Below are positions 1 through 7,104 of a DNA stretch of 12,149 nucleotides, piece by piece. Positions within the stretch are counted from its first letter, which is position 1. Each line of letters begins with the position of its first letter. This DNA is from an uncultured Amaricoccus sp. (GTDB lineage Bacteria; Pseudomonadota; Alphaproteobacteria; Rhodobacterales; Rhodobacteraceae). The stretch is from assembly GCF_937858865.1 (NCBI RefSeq), contig NZ_CALLYO010000326.1, positions 1-12,149 on the forward strand. The letters are read 5' to 3'. The notes beneath the pieces are model-generated. The model was not told where the DNA came from. It was given only the letters and a program-made list of their open reading frames with translations, and did no database searches. A program made the translations under genes and the position numbers.

Positions 1-229
1 GCGGCTTGGCGGTCAGGCGGGTGAGGAGGCTCCCCTGGGCTAAGGTCGCCGCCGGCGTGGCGCGCCGCTCCACCTCGGGCGGGAAGCCGCCGGCGTAGCG
101 CGCCCCGCGCGCGTCGGTCGCGAGCCGCACCCGCCAGCCGCGCGCCAGCATCTCCTCGGCCAGCGCCTGCGCCGGGAACATGTGCCCGCCGGTCCCGCCG
201 GCGGCGATGACGAGCAGCGGCGCGCTCAG
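1..229 (-). CDS. murG: MurG N-terminus (partial): undecaprenyl-PP-MurNAc-pentapeptide GlcNAc transferase
   Basis: Only the first 76 codons lie in the window. The gene runs off the left edge. MurG is the GT28 glycosyltransferase that adds GlcNAc to lipid I to make lipid II on the inner face of the cytoplasmic membrane. The reading frame gives (L/M)[19 protein letters not shown], which holds the GGTGGH glycine-rich loop diagnostic of MurG at about residues 11-16, followed by the first Rossmann helix ([11 protein letters not shown]). No ATG, GTG or TTG gives the usual N-terminus. The codon in the expected start position is CTG at 229-227, overlapping the ftsW stop as CTGA. The next in-frame ATG (residue 17) would delete the glycine loop, so it is not credible. 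The gene is the downstream partner of ftsW and is probably translationally coupled to it. Identity is very secure; the CTG start is inferred. Confidence 0.93.
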   Translation of the reverse strand, partial: MSAPLLVIAAGGTGGHMFPAQALAEEMLARGWRVRLATDARGARYAGGFPPEVERRATPAATLAQGSLLTRLTAKP

Positions 230-1389
230 CGGGCGACTCCGAGGATGTCGTCGAGCTCGTGCTGCGGCCGCTTGCGGGTCATCGCCAGCAGCACCCCGAG
301 CCCGAGGCCCGCCGCGATCAGCGAGGAGCCGCCGTAGGAGATGAGCGGCAGCGTCATCCCCTTGGCCGGCAGCAGCCGCACCGCGACGCCGATGTTGATC
401 ATCGCCTGCATGCCGAGGAGCACCGCGAGCCCGGTCCCGGCGAGCCGGATGAAGGGGTCGCGCTCGCGGACGAGGCGGAGCATCGAGCGGACGACGATCG
501 TCGCGTAGAGCAGCATGATCGCGACGCAGAGGATGAGGCCGAACTCCTCGGCGGCGACCGCGATGATGAAGTCGGTGTGCGCGTCGGGCAGCGTCCATTT
601 CACGCTGCCGTTGCCCATGCCGACGCCGAGGAAGCCGCCCTCCTGGATGGCGTTGGTGGCATAGCCGATCTGGGTCAGCGGATCGACCTCGGCCGACAGG
701 AAGCCGTCGATGCGCCGCGCCACATGCTCGGAATTCTCGTAGGCGAACCAGCCGGCGCCGAGCACCCCCGCCCCGACCGTCGCGAGGAGGAGGACCGGTG
801 CCCCGGCCGCGAAGTACATGAGCCCCCAGGTCGCGATGATGAGGCCCGCCTGGCCGAAGTCCGGCTGGAGCGCGAGGACGGCGGCCAGGGCCACGGCGAC
901 GACGAAGGACATCGACTTGCCGGGCGGCCCCTTGATGTCGTAGCTCGCCGCCATCAGCCAGGCGGCGAAGATGGCGAAGCTCGGCTTGAGGAACTCGGCC
1001 GGCTGCACCGAGATCACCCGCAGCGAGTACCAGCGCACCGCCCCCTTGCCGAAGTCGGTGCCGAAGACCGGCAGCAGCGCGAGCGCGACCACCGAGACGC
1101 CGAAGGCCAGCACCCCGGCCCGGCGCAGGCGCAGCGGCGACATCATCGAGACGACGAGCAGGAGCAGCAGCGAGAAGACGCCGAAGGCGGCCTGCCGCCA
1201 GACGTAGTGGAACGGATCGAGCCCGTTCCTGACCGCGAGCGGCGGCGAGGCCGCGAGGCCGAGCAGCGAGCCGATCAGGAAGAGGCCGACGATCGCGGCC
1301 AGCGACCAGCGGTCGACGGTCCGCCACCATTCGGGAAGGATGGGCTCGCCCGGCTTCGCCGGTGCGGCGCCATGGACCATCTCGGTCAT
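226..1389 (-). CDS. ftsW: FtsW, SEDS-family septal peptidoglycan polymerase
   Basis: FtsW is the polytopic inner-membrane glycosyltransferase that polymerises lipid II at the division septum together with a class B PBP. The protein is 387 aa from the chosen start, a normal length for the family, with about ten hydrophobic segments. Visible hallmarks are QPAEFLKPS (about 129-137), LQPDFGQ (about 174-180), AHTDFI with the Asp (about residue 273) matching the catalytic Asp of SEDS proteins, and the family signature [10 protein letters not shown] (about 347-356). The frame is open upstream to 1464, but ATG at 1389 is preceded by a GAAGGG ribosome site and begins [16 protein letters not shown], as in Rhodobacteraceae FtsW. 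A second ATG at 1380 is a weaker alternative. Its stop overlaps murG. Upstream lies a divergent transporter operon rather than murD. Confidence 0.97.
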   Translation of the reverse strand: MTEMVHGAAPAKPGEPILPEWWRTVDRWSLAAIVGLFLIGSLLGLAASPPLAVRNGLDPFHYVWRQAAFGVFSLLLLLVVSMMSPLRLRRAGVLAFGVSVVALALLPVFGTDFGKGAVRWYSLRVISVQPAEFLKPSFAIFAAWLMAASYDIKGPPGKSMSFVVAVALAAVLALQPDFGQAGLIIATWGLMYFAAGAPVLLLATVGAGVLGAGWFAYENSEHVARRIDGFLSAEVDPLTQIGYATNAIQEGGFLGVGMGNGSVKWTLPDAHTDFIIAVAAEEFGLILCVAIMLLYATIVVRSMLRLVRERDPFIRLAGTGLAVLLGMQAMINIGVAVRLLPAKGMTLPLISYGGSSLIAAGLGLGVLLAMTRKRPQHELDDILGVAR

Positions 1390-1664
1390 CGCCAACTGCC
1401 CTTCATCTGCCTGTCCGCCCTCCGCCCGGAGTTGCCCCCCGGTGCGCGGTCGCCTCGCGCGCAACTCTAGCGATAACGGACCTTCAACGCCAGCCCCGCG
1501 ATGACCGCGCCACCCGCCGGCCGGTTGTCCGCCGCCTTGTCCATCGCCGGGCGGACGCCCGCGCCGCGGAATCGCCCCCGCGGACGGATTCCGCCTTGAC
1601 GCAGGCCGCTTTCCCCGCGGAAGAGGAAGCAGGTCACCAACGAGACAATATCGGGAGGAACACC
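1390..1664. promoter_or_regulatory. Divergent intergenic region, ftsW / TRAP operon
   Basis: These 275 bp must carry promoters for both ftsW (minus) and the TRAP operon (plus). An 8-bp inverted repeat, GCGGAATC at 1566-1573 and GATTCCGC at 1587-1594, has arms whose centres are 21 bp apart, as expected for a dimeric regulator touching one DNA face. A TTGACG -35-like hexamer follows at once (1596-1601), but no convincing -10 sits 16-18 bp after it. CCGCGGA occurs three times (1564, 1578, 1615). The ribosome site GGGAGGAA at 1653-1660 serves the substrate-binding-protein gene. A short minus-strand frame of 25 codons (1544-1467) has no support as a gene. Confidence 0.4.
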
Positions 1665-2648
1665 ATGCTCAGAACCGTCGCGCTCGCCGCGTTCGCCACC
1701 GCGGCGCTCGCGTCCACCAGCATCGCCGCGCTCGCGCAGGAGAAGCTGAGCTGGGCGCACGTCTACGAGACCAGCGAGCCCTTCCACACCGAGTCGGTCT
1801 GGGCCGCCGAGCAGATCAAGGAGCGCACCGACGGCCGCTACGAGATCACCGTCTATCCGGCCTCCCAGCTCGGCAAGGAGGCCGACATCAACCAGGGCCT
1901 GACCCTCGGCACCGTCGACATCATCATCTCCGGCTCCTCCTTCGCCGCCCGCGAGTTCGCGCCGATCGGCGTCACCTACTATCCCTACATCTTCCGCGAT
2001 GCCGACCACCTGCTCGCCTACACCAGGAGCGACGTCTACAAGGAGCTGACCGCCGGCTACGAGGAGGCCTCCGGCCACCATATCACCGCGACGACCTACT
2101 ACGGCACGCGCCACACCACCGCGAACAAGGAGATCACCCAGTGCTCCGACCTCGACGGCGTCAAGATGCGCGTCCCCGACGTGCCGGCCTACCTCGCGAT
2201 GCCGCAGGCCTGCGGCGCCAACACCGCGCCCATCGCCTTCGCCGAGGTCTACCTCGCGCTGCAGAACGGCACCGTCGACGCGCAGGAGAACCCGCTCACC
2301 ACCATCGAGGCGAAGAAGTTCTACGAGGTGCAGACCAACATCGCCCTGACCGGCCACATCGTCGACCACCTCAACACCATCGTCTCCAAGTCCCGCTGGG
2401 CCTCGCTCTCCGACGAGGACAAGGCGATCTTCACCGAGGTGATGCAGGAGGCCGCCGAACGCGCCACCCAGCAGATCGTCGCGCGCGAGGCCGAGCTGGT
2501 CGAGGAGTTCAAGGCCAAGGGCATCAACGTCACCGAGGTCGACAAGGCGACCTTCGAGGAGGCCGTGCTCGAGAAGAAGCCGGTCGAGAGCCTCGGCTAC
2601 CGCCAGGCCGACTGGGAAGCCATCAAGGCGATCCAGCCGGGCTCCTGA
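1665..2648 (+). CDS. dctP: TRAP transporter solute-binding protein, DctP/SiaP type
   Basis: This is the periplasmic receptor that captures an organic acid and delivers it to the membrane subunits encoded next. The protein has 327 aa. Residues 1-25 are a Sec signal peptide (MLRTVALAAFATAALAS, cleavage probably after ALA before QEK). The mature part is a DctP-family (TIGR00787-like) receptor. From memory it aligns closely with Haemophilus SiaP: YGTRHTTANK (Arg149), KMRVPD (Arg169) and DAQENPL (Asn209) match SiaP Arg127, Arg147 and Asn187, all at the same offset. Arg147 is the carboxylate clamp of the family, so the ligand is an acid. Start ATG has GGGAGGAA four bases upstream. The frame is open for 101 codons further upstream, but that part is intergenic-like. 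Sialate is unlikely, since no nan genes are near; a hexonate or uronate is more likely given the dehydrogenase in the operon. Confidence 0.95.
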   Translation: MLRTVALAAFATAALASTSIAALAQEKLSWAHVYETSEPFHTESVWAAEQIKERTDGRYEITVYPASQLGKEADINQGLTLGTVDIIISGSSFAAREFAPIGVTYYPYIFRDADHLLAYTRSDVYKELTAGYEEASGHHITATTYYGTRHTTANKEITQCSDLDGVKMRVPDVPAYLAMPQACGANTAPIAFAEVYLALQNGTVDAQENPLTTIEAKKFYEVQTNIALTGHIVDHLNTIVSKSRWASLSDEDKAIFTEVMQEAAERATQQIVAREAELVEEFKAKGINVTEVDKATFEEAVLEKKPVESLGYRQADWEAIKAIQPGS

Positions 2649-2667
2649 TCCCGGCGGCAAATATCTC

Positions 2668-2688
2668 CGGGGGGCGCGGCGCCCCCCG
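2668..2688 (+). promoter_or_regulatory. GC-rich stem-loop between dctP and dctQ
   Basis: The 57-bp gap after the receptor gene holds a hairpin of nine G:C pairs: CGGGGGGCG (2668-2676), a three-base loop, and CGCCCCCCG (2680-2688). It is followed by only two T residues. That makes it a poor full terminator but a good candidate for partial attenuation or 3'-end protection of the receptor mRNA. This would fit the known need for more periplasmic receptor than membrane subunits. The AATATCTCC just before the stem resembles intergenic hairpins commonly seen in Rhodobacterales, from memory. The dctQ ribosome site GGAGGA follows at 2695-2700. Confidence 0.6.
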
Positions 2689-2705
2689 TTCCCTGGAGGA
2701 CAGGC

Positions 2706-3281
2706 ATGAGCGAGCCGGAACAGCACAGCCCGATCACCGCCGAGGAACTCGCCCAGGCCTTCGAGGAGGAGGAGGCGCCGGCCGACCTCTCGCCCTACTC
2801 GGTCGAGGACTGGGTGACGATGGCGGTCTTCTGGGCGATGTCGGTCTGCGTCTTCCTGCAGTTCTTCACCCGCTACGTCCTGAACGACAGCTACGCCTGG
2901 ACCGAGGAGATCGCCATCAACTGCCTGGTGGTCACCGTCTTCCTCGGCTCGGTCTGGTGCGTGCGCATGTCGCGGCACATCCAGGTCGACATCCTCTACC
3001 GCTGGCTCTCGCCGCGGCCGGCGCGCGTCCTCTCGACCGTCGTCGACCTCATCCGCATCGTCTTCTTCGTCTATGCCTGCTGGCTGCTCTGGCGCTACGT
3101 CCACCTCGTGCACCGGGAGCGGATGGTGACCGTCGACCTGCCGCGCTGGCTCCTCTATTACGCGGTCCTCGCCGCCTGGGTGCTGATGCTGCTGCGCTCG
3201 ATCCAGGTCGCCGTCGCCAACTGGCGCCGCGGCTACTCGGTGCTCGAGCGCCCCGAGGCCTTCGACGGGCTGACGGGCTGA
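2706..3281 (+). CDS. dctQ: TRAP transporter small membrane subunit, DctQ family
   Basis: This is the four-helix inner-membrane subunit that pairs with the large permease subunit of the Na+-driven TRAP transporter. The protein is 191 aa. Hydrophobic segments lie at about 35-54, 68-86, 112-131 and 148-166. The family motif is FTRYVLNDSYAWTEEIA (about 54-70), with the conserved Arg56 and the Trp-Thr-Glu-Glu of the second helix. An N-terminal stretch of about 34 residues is very acidic (AFEEEEAPADL) and would lie in the cytoplasm. Many DctQ proteins lack such a tail. The start is supported by GGAGGA five bases before the ATG. The gene lies 57 bp after the receptor gene and 3 bp before the large subunit, so it is clearly in the same operon. 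Confidence 0.94.
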   Translation: MSEPEQHSPITAEELAQAFEEEEAPADLSPYSVEDWVTMAVFWAMSVCVFLQFFTRYVLNDSYAWTEEIAINCLVVTVFLGSVWCVRMSRHIQVDILYRWLSPRPARVLSTVVDLIRIVFFVYACWLLWRYVHLVHRERMVTVDLPRWLLYYAVLAAWVLMLLRSIQVAVANWRRGYSVLERPEAFDGLTG

Positions 3282-3284
3282 CCC

Positions 3285-4694
3285 ATGACCCTCCTGATCG
3301 GTTCCTTCCTCGGCCTGATGCTGATCGGTCTGCCGGTCGCCATCGCGATGTTCGTGGCGTCCGCCCTCTACCTCCTCTTCTACGGGGTCGCTCCCGACAT
3401 CATCATGGCGCAGCGGATGATCGCCGGAATCGAGAGCTTCCCGCTCCTCGCCGTGCCCTTCTTCATCCTCGCCGGCAACCTGATGAACATCGCCGGCGTC
3501 ACCGGGCGCATCTACTCCTTCGCCGTCGCGCTCGTCGGCTGGATGAAGGGCGGCCTCGCCCAGGTGAACATCATCGGGTCGGTCGTCTTCGCCGGCATGT
3601 CGGGCACCGCGCTCGCCGACGCCGCCGGCATCGGCACGATCGAAATCAAGGCGATGAAGGACCACGGCTACCCGGTCGAGGCCGCGGTCGGCGTCACCGC
3701 CGCCTCCTCCACCCTGGGGCCGATCTTCCCGCCGTCGCTGCCCTTCGTGATCTACGGCATGATGGCGAACGTCTCGATCGGCGCGCTCTTCATGGCGGGC
3801 ATCCTGCCCGGCGTCGTCATGACCATCCTGATGATGGTCACCGTCGCCGTCTTCGCCGCCCGTCGCGGCTGGGGCTCGGACGCGCCCTTCGACGTCCGCC
3901 GGCTGGCCGAGGCCGCGCTCGAGATCGTCATCGTCTCCTGCTTCCCGGTCCTCATCTACTTCCTGGTGCTCGCCGGCCTGTCGATCAACGTCTCGGTGCT
4001 GATCGCGCTCGTGCTGCTGGTGGCGCTCGACTGGTATTTCGACTGGTCGGCGGTGATGGCGCTGATGACCCCGATCATCCTGATCGGCGGCATGACCATG
4101 GGCTGGTTCACCCCCACCGAGGCCGCCGTCGCCGCGGTGATCTGGTCGCTCTTCCTCGGGCTCGTGCGCTACCGCACCATGACGCTCAGGACGCTCGCCA
4201 AGGCGAGCTTCGACACCATCGAGACCACGGCTTCGGTCCTCTTCATCGTCACCGCCGCATCGGTCTTCGCCTGGCTCCTCACCGTCAGCCAGGCGGCGCA
4301 GCTCGCCTCCGACTCGATCCTGTCGCTGACGCAGAACAAGTGGGTGTTCCTCATCCTGCTCAACCTCGTCCTGCTGATCATCGGCTGCTTCCTCGACACC
4401 ATCGCCGCCATCACCATCGTCGTGCCGATCATGCTGCCGATCGCGCAGAGCTATGGCGTCGACCCCATCCACTTCGGGTTGATCCTGACGCTGAACCTGA
4501 TGATCGGCCTGCTGACCCCGCCGGTCGGCGTGGTGCTCTTCGTGCTCTCGCGCATCTCGAAGCTCTCGATCGAGCGGACGACCCTGGCCATCCTTCCCTG
4601 GATGATCCCGCTCTTCGCCGCGCTCATCATCATCACCTTCATCCCGGCGGTCACCCTGTGGCTGCCGATCCAGATGGGACTGCTCCAGCCATGA
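3285..4694 (+). CDS. dctM: TRAP transporter large permease subunit, DctM family
   Basis: This is the transport-catalysing membrane subunit, which carries the substrate across the inner membrane with sodium. The protein is 469 aa and very hydrophobic. Conserved blocks are GMSGTALADAAGIGTIEIKAM (about 104-124), ASSTLGPIFPPSLPFVIYG (about 140-158), GWFTPTEAAVAAV (about 273-285) and FLDTIAAITIVVPIMLPI (about 369-386). It is some 40 residues longer than the usual ~425-430. The extra length sits at about 213-255 and looks like two additional hydrophobic segments before the GGMTMGWFTPTEA block. The ATG is 3 bp after the dctQ stop with only a weak ribosome site, so translation is probably coupled. 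Its stop overlaps the start of the next gene as ATGA. Confidence 0.96.
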   Translation: MTLLIGSFLGLMLIGLPVAIAMFVASALYLLFYGVAPDIIMAQRMIAGIESFPLLAVPFFILAGNLMNIAGVTGRIYSFAVALVGWMKGGLAQVNIIGSVVFAGMSGTALADAAGIGTIEIKAMKDHGYPVEAAVGVTAASSTLGPIFPPSLPFVIYGMMANVSIGALFMAGILPGVVMTILMMVTVAVFAARRGWGSDAPFDVRRLAEAALEIVIVSCFPVLIYFLVLAGLSINVSVLIALVLLVALDWYFDWSAVMALMTPIILIGGMTMGWFTPTEAAVAAVIWSLFLGLVRYRTMTLRTLAKASFDTIETTASVLFIVTAASVFAWLLTVSQAAQLASDSILSLTQNKWVFLILLNLVLLIIGCFLDTIAAITIVVPIMLPIAQSYGVDPIHFGLILTLNLMIGLLTPPVGVVLFVLSRISKLSIERTTLAILPWMIPLFAALIIITFIPAVTLWLPIQMGLLQP

Positions 4695-5722
4695 CCAGCG
4701 CGCTCGCCGCCACCCTCTACGGCCCCGAGGACCTGCGGCTCGTCGACCGTCCGCTCGAGGCCCTCGCCCCCGGCCTCGTCAGGGTGCGCTTCGCCGCCGG
4801 CGGCATCTGCGGCTCGGACATGCACTATTTCCGCCACGCCCGCACCGGCGACTTCGTCGTCACGGCGCCCCTCGTCCTCGGCCACGAGATCGCCGCCGTC
4901 GTCGAGGCGGTCGGCGAGGGGGTGAGCGGCCTCGCCCCCGGCACCCGCGTCGCGGTCAACCCCTTCCGCCCCTGCGGCAGCTGCCCGCGCTGCGCCGAGG
5001 GCCGGGCGAACCTCTGCGAGAACGTCTTCTTCATGGGCTCGGCCTCGAAGACCCCGCACATGCAGGGCGGCTTCGCCGCGCTCTTCGACACCACCCCCGG
5101 CCAGTGCGTGCCCGTCCCCGACCACGTCCCGCTCGAGGCCGCCGCCCTCGCCGAGCCGCTCGCCGTCTGCCTGCACGCCGTCGCCCGCGGCGAGGTCGCC
5201 GGCCGCAGCGTCGCGGTCATCGGCGCCGGCCCGATCGGGCTCCTCACCTTCCTCGCCGCCCGGCTGAAGGGCGCGGCGCGGGTCACCGTCGTCGACGTCG
5301 CCGCCGCGCCCCTGCGCTTCGCCTCCGACCTCCGCGCCGACGCCGTCGTCGATCTCTCCGCCGACGCGGACGGCCTCTCGCGCCTGCCCGCGCCCGACGT
5401 CGTCTTCGAGGTCTCCGGCACCGCCGCCGGCCTCGCCTCGGCGATCGCCGCCGCCCGCCGGGGCGGCGTGGTGGTGCAGGTCGGCAATTTGCCCGGCGGG
5501 CCGCTCGCGGTGCCGCTCAACCCGGTGATGGCCAAGGAGCTCGACCTGCGCGGCTCCTTCCGCTTCGACGCCGAGTTCGCCGAGGCGGTCGCGCTCATCT
5601 CCGCCGGCAAGGTCGACGTCCTCGCCCTCGTCACCGCCCGCCGCCCGCTCGCCGACGCCGTCGCCGCCTTCCGCCTCGCCCTCGACCGCAGCCAGAGCGT
5701 CAAGGTCCTGCTGACCGCCTGA
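4691..5722 (+). CDS. idnD: Zn-dependent dehydrogenase, L-idonate 5-dehydrogenase type
   Basis: This medium-chain alcohol dehydrogenase probably oxidises the imported sugar acid at C5, as E. coli IdnD converts L-idonate to 5-keto-D-gluconate. It has 343 aa. Catalytic zinc ligands are Cys40 (GGICGSD), His65 (GHE) and Glu155 (AEPLAV). Structural zinc cysteines are at 95, 98, 101 and 109. The nucleotide loop GAGPIG is at 178-183, with Asp202 (VTVVD) at the end of the next strand, favouring NAD over NADP. FMGSASKTPHMQGGF (114-128) and LRGSFRFDAEF match IdnD closely as I recall it, and these blocks set it apart from threonine and sorbitol dehydrogenases. The start ATG overlaps the dctM stop by four bases, so import and oxidation are co-translated. 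Exact stereochemistry of the substrate is not certain; L-gulonate or a related hexonate remains possible. Confidence 0.88.
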   Translation: MTSALAATLYGPEDLRLVDRPLEALAPGLVRVRFAAGGICGSDMHYFRHARTGDFVVTAPLVLGHEIAAVVEAVGEGVSGLAPGTRVAVNPFRPCGSCPRCAEGRANLCENVFFMGSASKTPHMQGGFAALFDTTPGQCVPVPDHVPLEAAALAEPLAVCLHAVARGEVAGRSVAVIGAGPIGLLTFLAARLKGAARVTVVDVAAAPLRFASDLRADAVVDLSADADGLSRLPAPDVVFEVSGTAAGLASAIAAARRGGVVVQVGNLPGGPLAVPLNPVMAKELDLRGSFRFDAEFAEAVALISAGKVDVLALVTARRPLADAVAAFRLALDRSQSVKVLLTA

Positions 5723-5792
5723 GGCCCGTTAACGAAGCTTGCCATCCGGTTAAGCGCGACCCGGATAATCCAGCAAAAACAACGATGCACCC

Positions 5793-5829
5793 GGGTGGGC
5801 ACGCGTGCCCACCCCGTGCCCCGGGCACG
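5793..5829 (-). terminator. Palindromic terminator between convergent genes
   Basis: A perfect 22-bp palindrome (5793-5814; half-site GGGTGGGCACG) is followed by a second hairpin, CGTGCC / GGCACG with a 3-base loop (5815-5829). A 10-bp palindrome, CACCCGGGTG (5788-5797), overlaps the left arm, so alternative folds compete. On the minus strand the large hairpin is followed after about ten bases by GTTGTTTTTG, a modest U-tract, so it best fits the end of the ligase gene (stop at 5832). It may also slow transcription arriving from the TRAP operon, but no T-run follows on the plus strand. Confidence 0.6.
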
Positions 5830-5831
5830 CC

Positions 5832-6980
5832 TCAGGCGCCCGGCCCGTCCGGCGCCACCGACTGCGCGATCAGCCAGTCCACCACCTCGATCTGCGCCTC
5901 GTGGTCGCCGGTCCCCCGCTCCAGCGCGGCGTGATAGACCCGCAGCTGCTGGTCCGCGCTCGTCCCCCGCCGCGCCATCACCCGGGCATGCTCGACCTCC
6001 GCCACGCACCCGAGCCCCTCGGCATGCGGCCGCAGCAGCTCGACCAGCTCGTCGACCAGCTCGGCGAAGGGCACCACCACCCGCTTGCCGAAGTCCGCCA
6101 TCTCCGCCTCGACCCCATAGCGCTGCGCCCGCCACTTGTTCTCGAGGATCAGCAGCTGCCGATAGTGCCGCCAGCGCAGGTTGCTGTTCTTCAGGTGTGC
6201 CAGGAACGACAGGATCGCCTGATAGAGCGCCGCGACCGTCAACCCATCCTCCGCCCAGGTGCAGATGTCGCAGATGCGGATCTCGAGCGTCGGATGCTTC
6301 GCACTGGGGCGCAGATCCCACCAGATCTTCGACGGATCCGTCACCATCCCCGTCTCCGCCAGCACCCCCAGCATCTCCTGCCAGTCGTTCCAGCTCTCGA
6401 AGATCTCCGGCAGCCCCGACCGCGGCAGATCGCCGATGATGATCGGCCGGAACGCCTTCAACCCCGTGTCATGCCCCTCCCAGAAGGGCGACGACGACGA
6501 CAGCGCCAGGAGGTGCGGCATGAAGTAGCTGACCTGGCTCATCAGATCGACCCTGAGATCCGGATCCTCGATCCCGGCATGCACGTGCATCCCGCAGATC
6601 GCCATCCGCCGCGCCAGGCTCCGGTGCTCGGCCCCGAGGATGCGATATCGCTCCATGTCGACCGGCACCGCGTCGCTCCAGTGCGCCCAGGGGTGGGTCG
6701 AGGAGGCGATCATCCGCATCCCGAACTCCCGCGCCGTCTCCGCCACCGCCTGCCGCAGCTCGAGCAGCTCCGCCCGCGCCTCGCCGATCGTGGCGCAGAC
6801 CCCGGTGCCGACCTCGACCTGGCTCTGCAGGAACTCGTGCGTCACCCGCTCGCCCAGCCGCTCCTTGCAGCGGGCCATGAACTCCGGCGGCTGGGTGTTG
6901 GCGAGCGCGCGCGTCTCGGGGTCGACGAGCAGATATTCCTCCTCGATCCCGATCGAGAACTTCGGTCCGTGGCTGGCCAT
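5832..6980 (-). CDS. ybdK: Carboxylate-amine ligase, YbdK / GCS2 family
   Basis: This is an ATP-dependent carboxylate-amine ligase related to glutamate-cysteine ligase. E. coli YbdK has weak gamma-glutamylcysteine synthetase activity, but the natural substrates of most members are unknown. It has 382 aa against 372 in YbdK, so it is complete. Motifs, in order, are FSIGIEEEYLLVD with the metal/ATP-site acidic cluster Glu13-15, CGMHVHAGI (129-137), SSSPFWEGHDTGLKAFR (162-178), DLRPSAKHPTLEIRICD (222-238) and ENKWRAQRYG (280-289). The frame is open upstream to 7421, but that part runs into the divergent gene. The ATG at 6980 is preceded by GGAAGGGACAGGGG and begins with the expected family N-terminus. 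It is a single gene, divergent from the oxidoreductase and convergent with the TRAP operon. There is no sign of a glutathione pathway neighbour. Confidence 0.94.
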   Translation of the reverse strand: MASHGPKFSIGIEEEYLLVDPETRALANTQPPEFMARCKERLGERVTHEFLQSQVEVGTGVCATIGEARAELLELRQAVAETAREFGMRMIASSTHPWAHWSDAVPVDMERYRILGAEHRSLARRMAICGMHVHAGIEDPDLRVDLMSQVSYFMPHLLALSSSSPFWEGHDTGLKAFRPIIIGDLPRSGLPEIFESWNDWQEMLGVLAETGMVTDPSKIWWDLRPSAKHPTLEIRICDICTWAEDGLTVAALYQAILSFLAHLKNSNLRWRHYRQLLILENKWRAQRYGVEAEMADFGKRVVVPFAELVDELVELLRPHAEGLGCVAEVEHARVMARRGTSADQQLRVYHAALERGTGDHEAQIEVVDWLIAQSVAPDGPGA

Positions 6981-7031
6981 CCCCTGTCCCTTCCGGATGC
7001 TTCCCGCCAGCGTCACGCATCCGCCCGGCCT

Positions 7032-7049
7032 GTCAAGCGGCGGCTTGAC
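7032..7049. promoter_or_regulatory. Symmetric inverted repeat with back-to-back TTGAC boxes
   Basis: In the 124-bp gap between two divergent genes, GTCAAGC (7032-7038), four bases, then GCTTGAC (7043-7049) form a perfect 7-bp inverted repeat. Each arm also spells a -35-like hexamer: TTGACA on the minus strand (7036-7031) toward the ligase and TTGACC on the plus strand (7045-7050) toward the oxidoreductase. The -10 regions at the expected distance are weak on both sides. This could be two divergent promoters sharing a core, a dimer operator, or both. Confidence 0.4.
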
Positions 7050-7104
7050 CCCGAAGCCTCCGCCGCCGAAACCGGGACGCGCATCGGAACGGCCGGGAGG
7101 AGCC

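Noticed and set aside
1467..1544. Possible 25-codon small protein upstream of ftsW
   Set aside because: There is no clear ribosome site and no recognisable features.
1467..4472. Minus-strand open frame of 1001 codons opposite the TRAP operon
   Set aside because: It is a shadow of the high-GC coding strand. It is extremely rich in Asp, Glu, Gly and Arg, has no domain, and overlaps three well-supported genes.
1665..4694. Naming the TRAP genes as a sialic acid transporter
   Set aside because: Receptor residues match SiaP, but these arginines and the asparagine recur in receptors for other acids. The operon encodes an idonate-type dehydrogenase, not sialate catabolism.
2141..5722. Plus-strand open frame of 1193 codons
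   Set aside because: Only its last 343 codons are real (the dehydrogenase). The rest is an out-of-frame shadow of the TRAP genes, rich in Arg, Pro and His.
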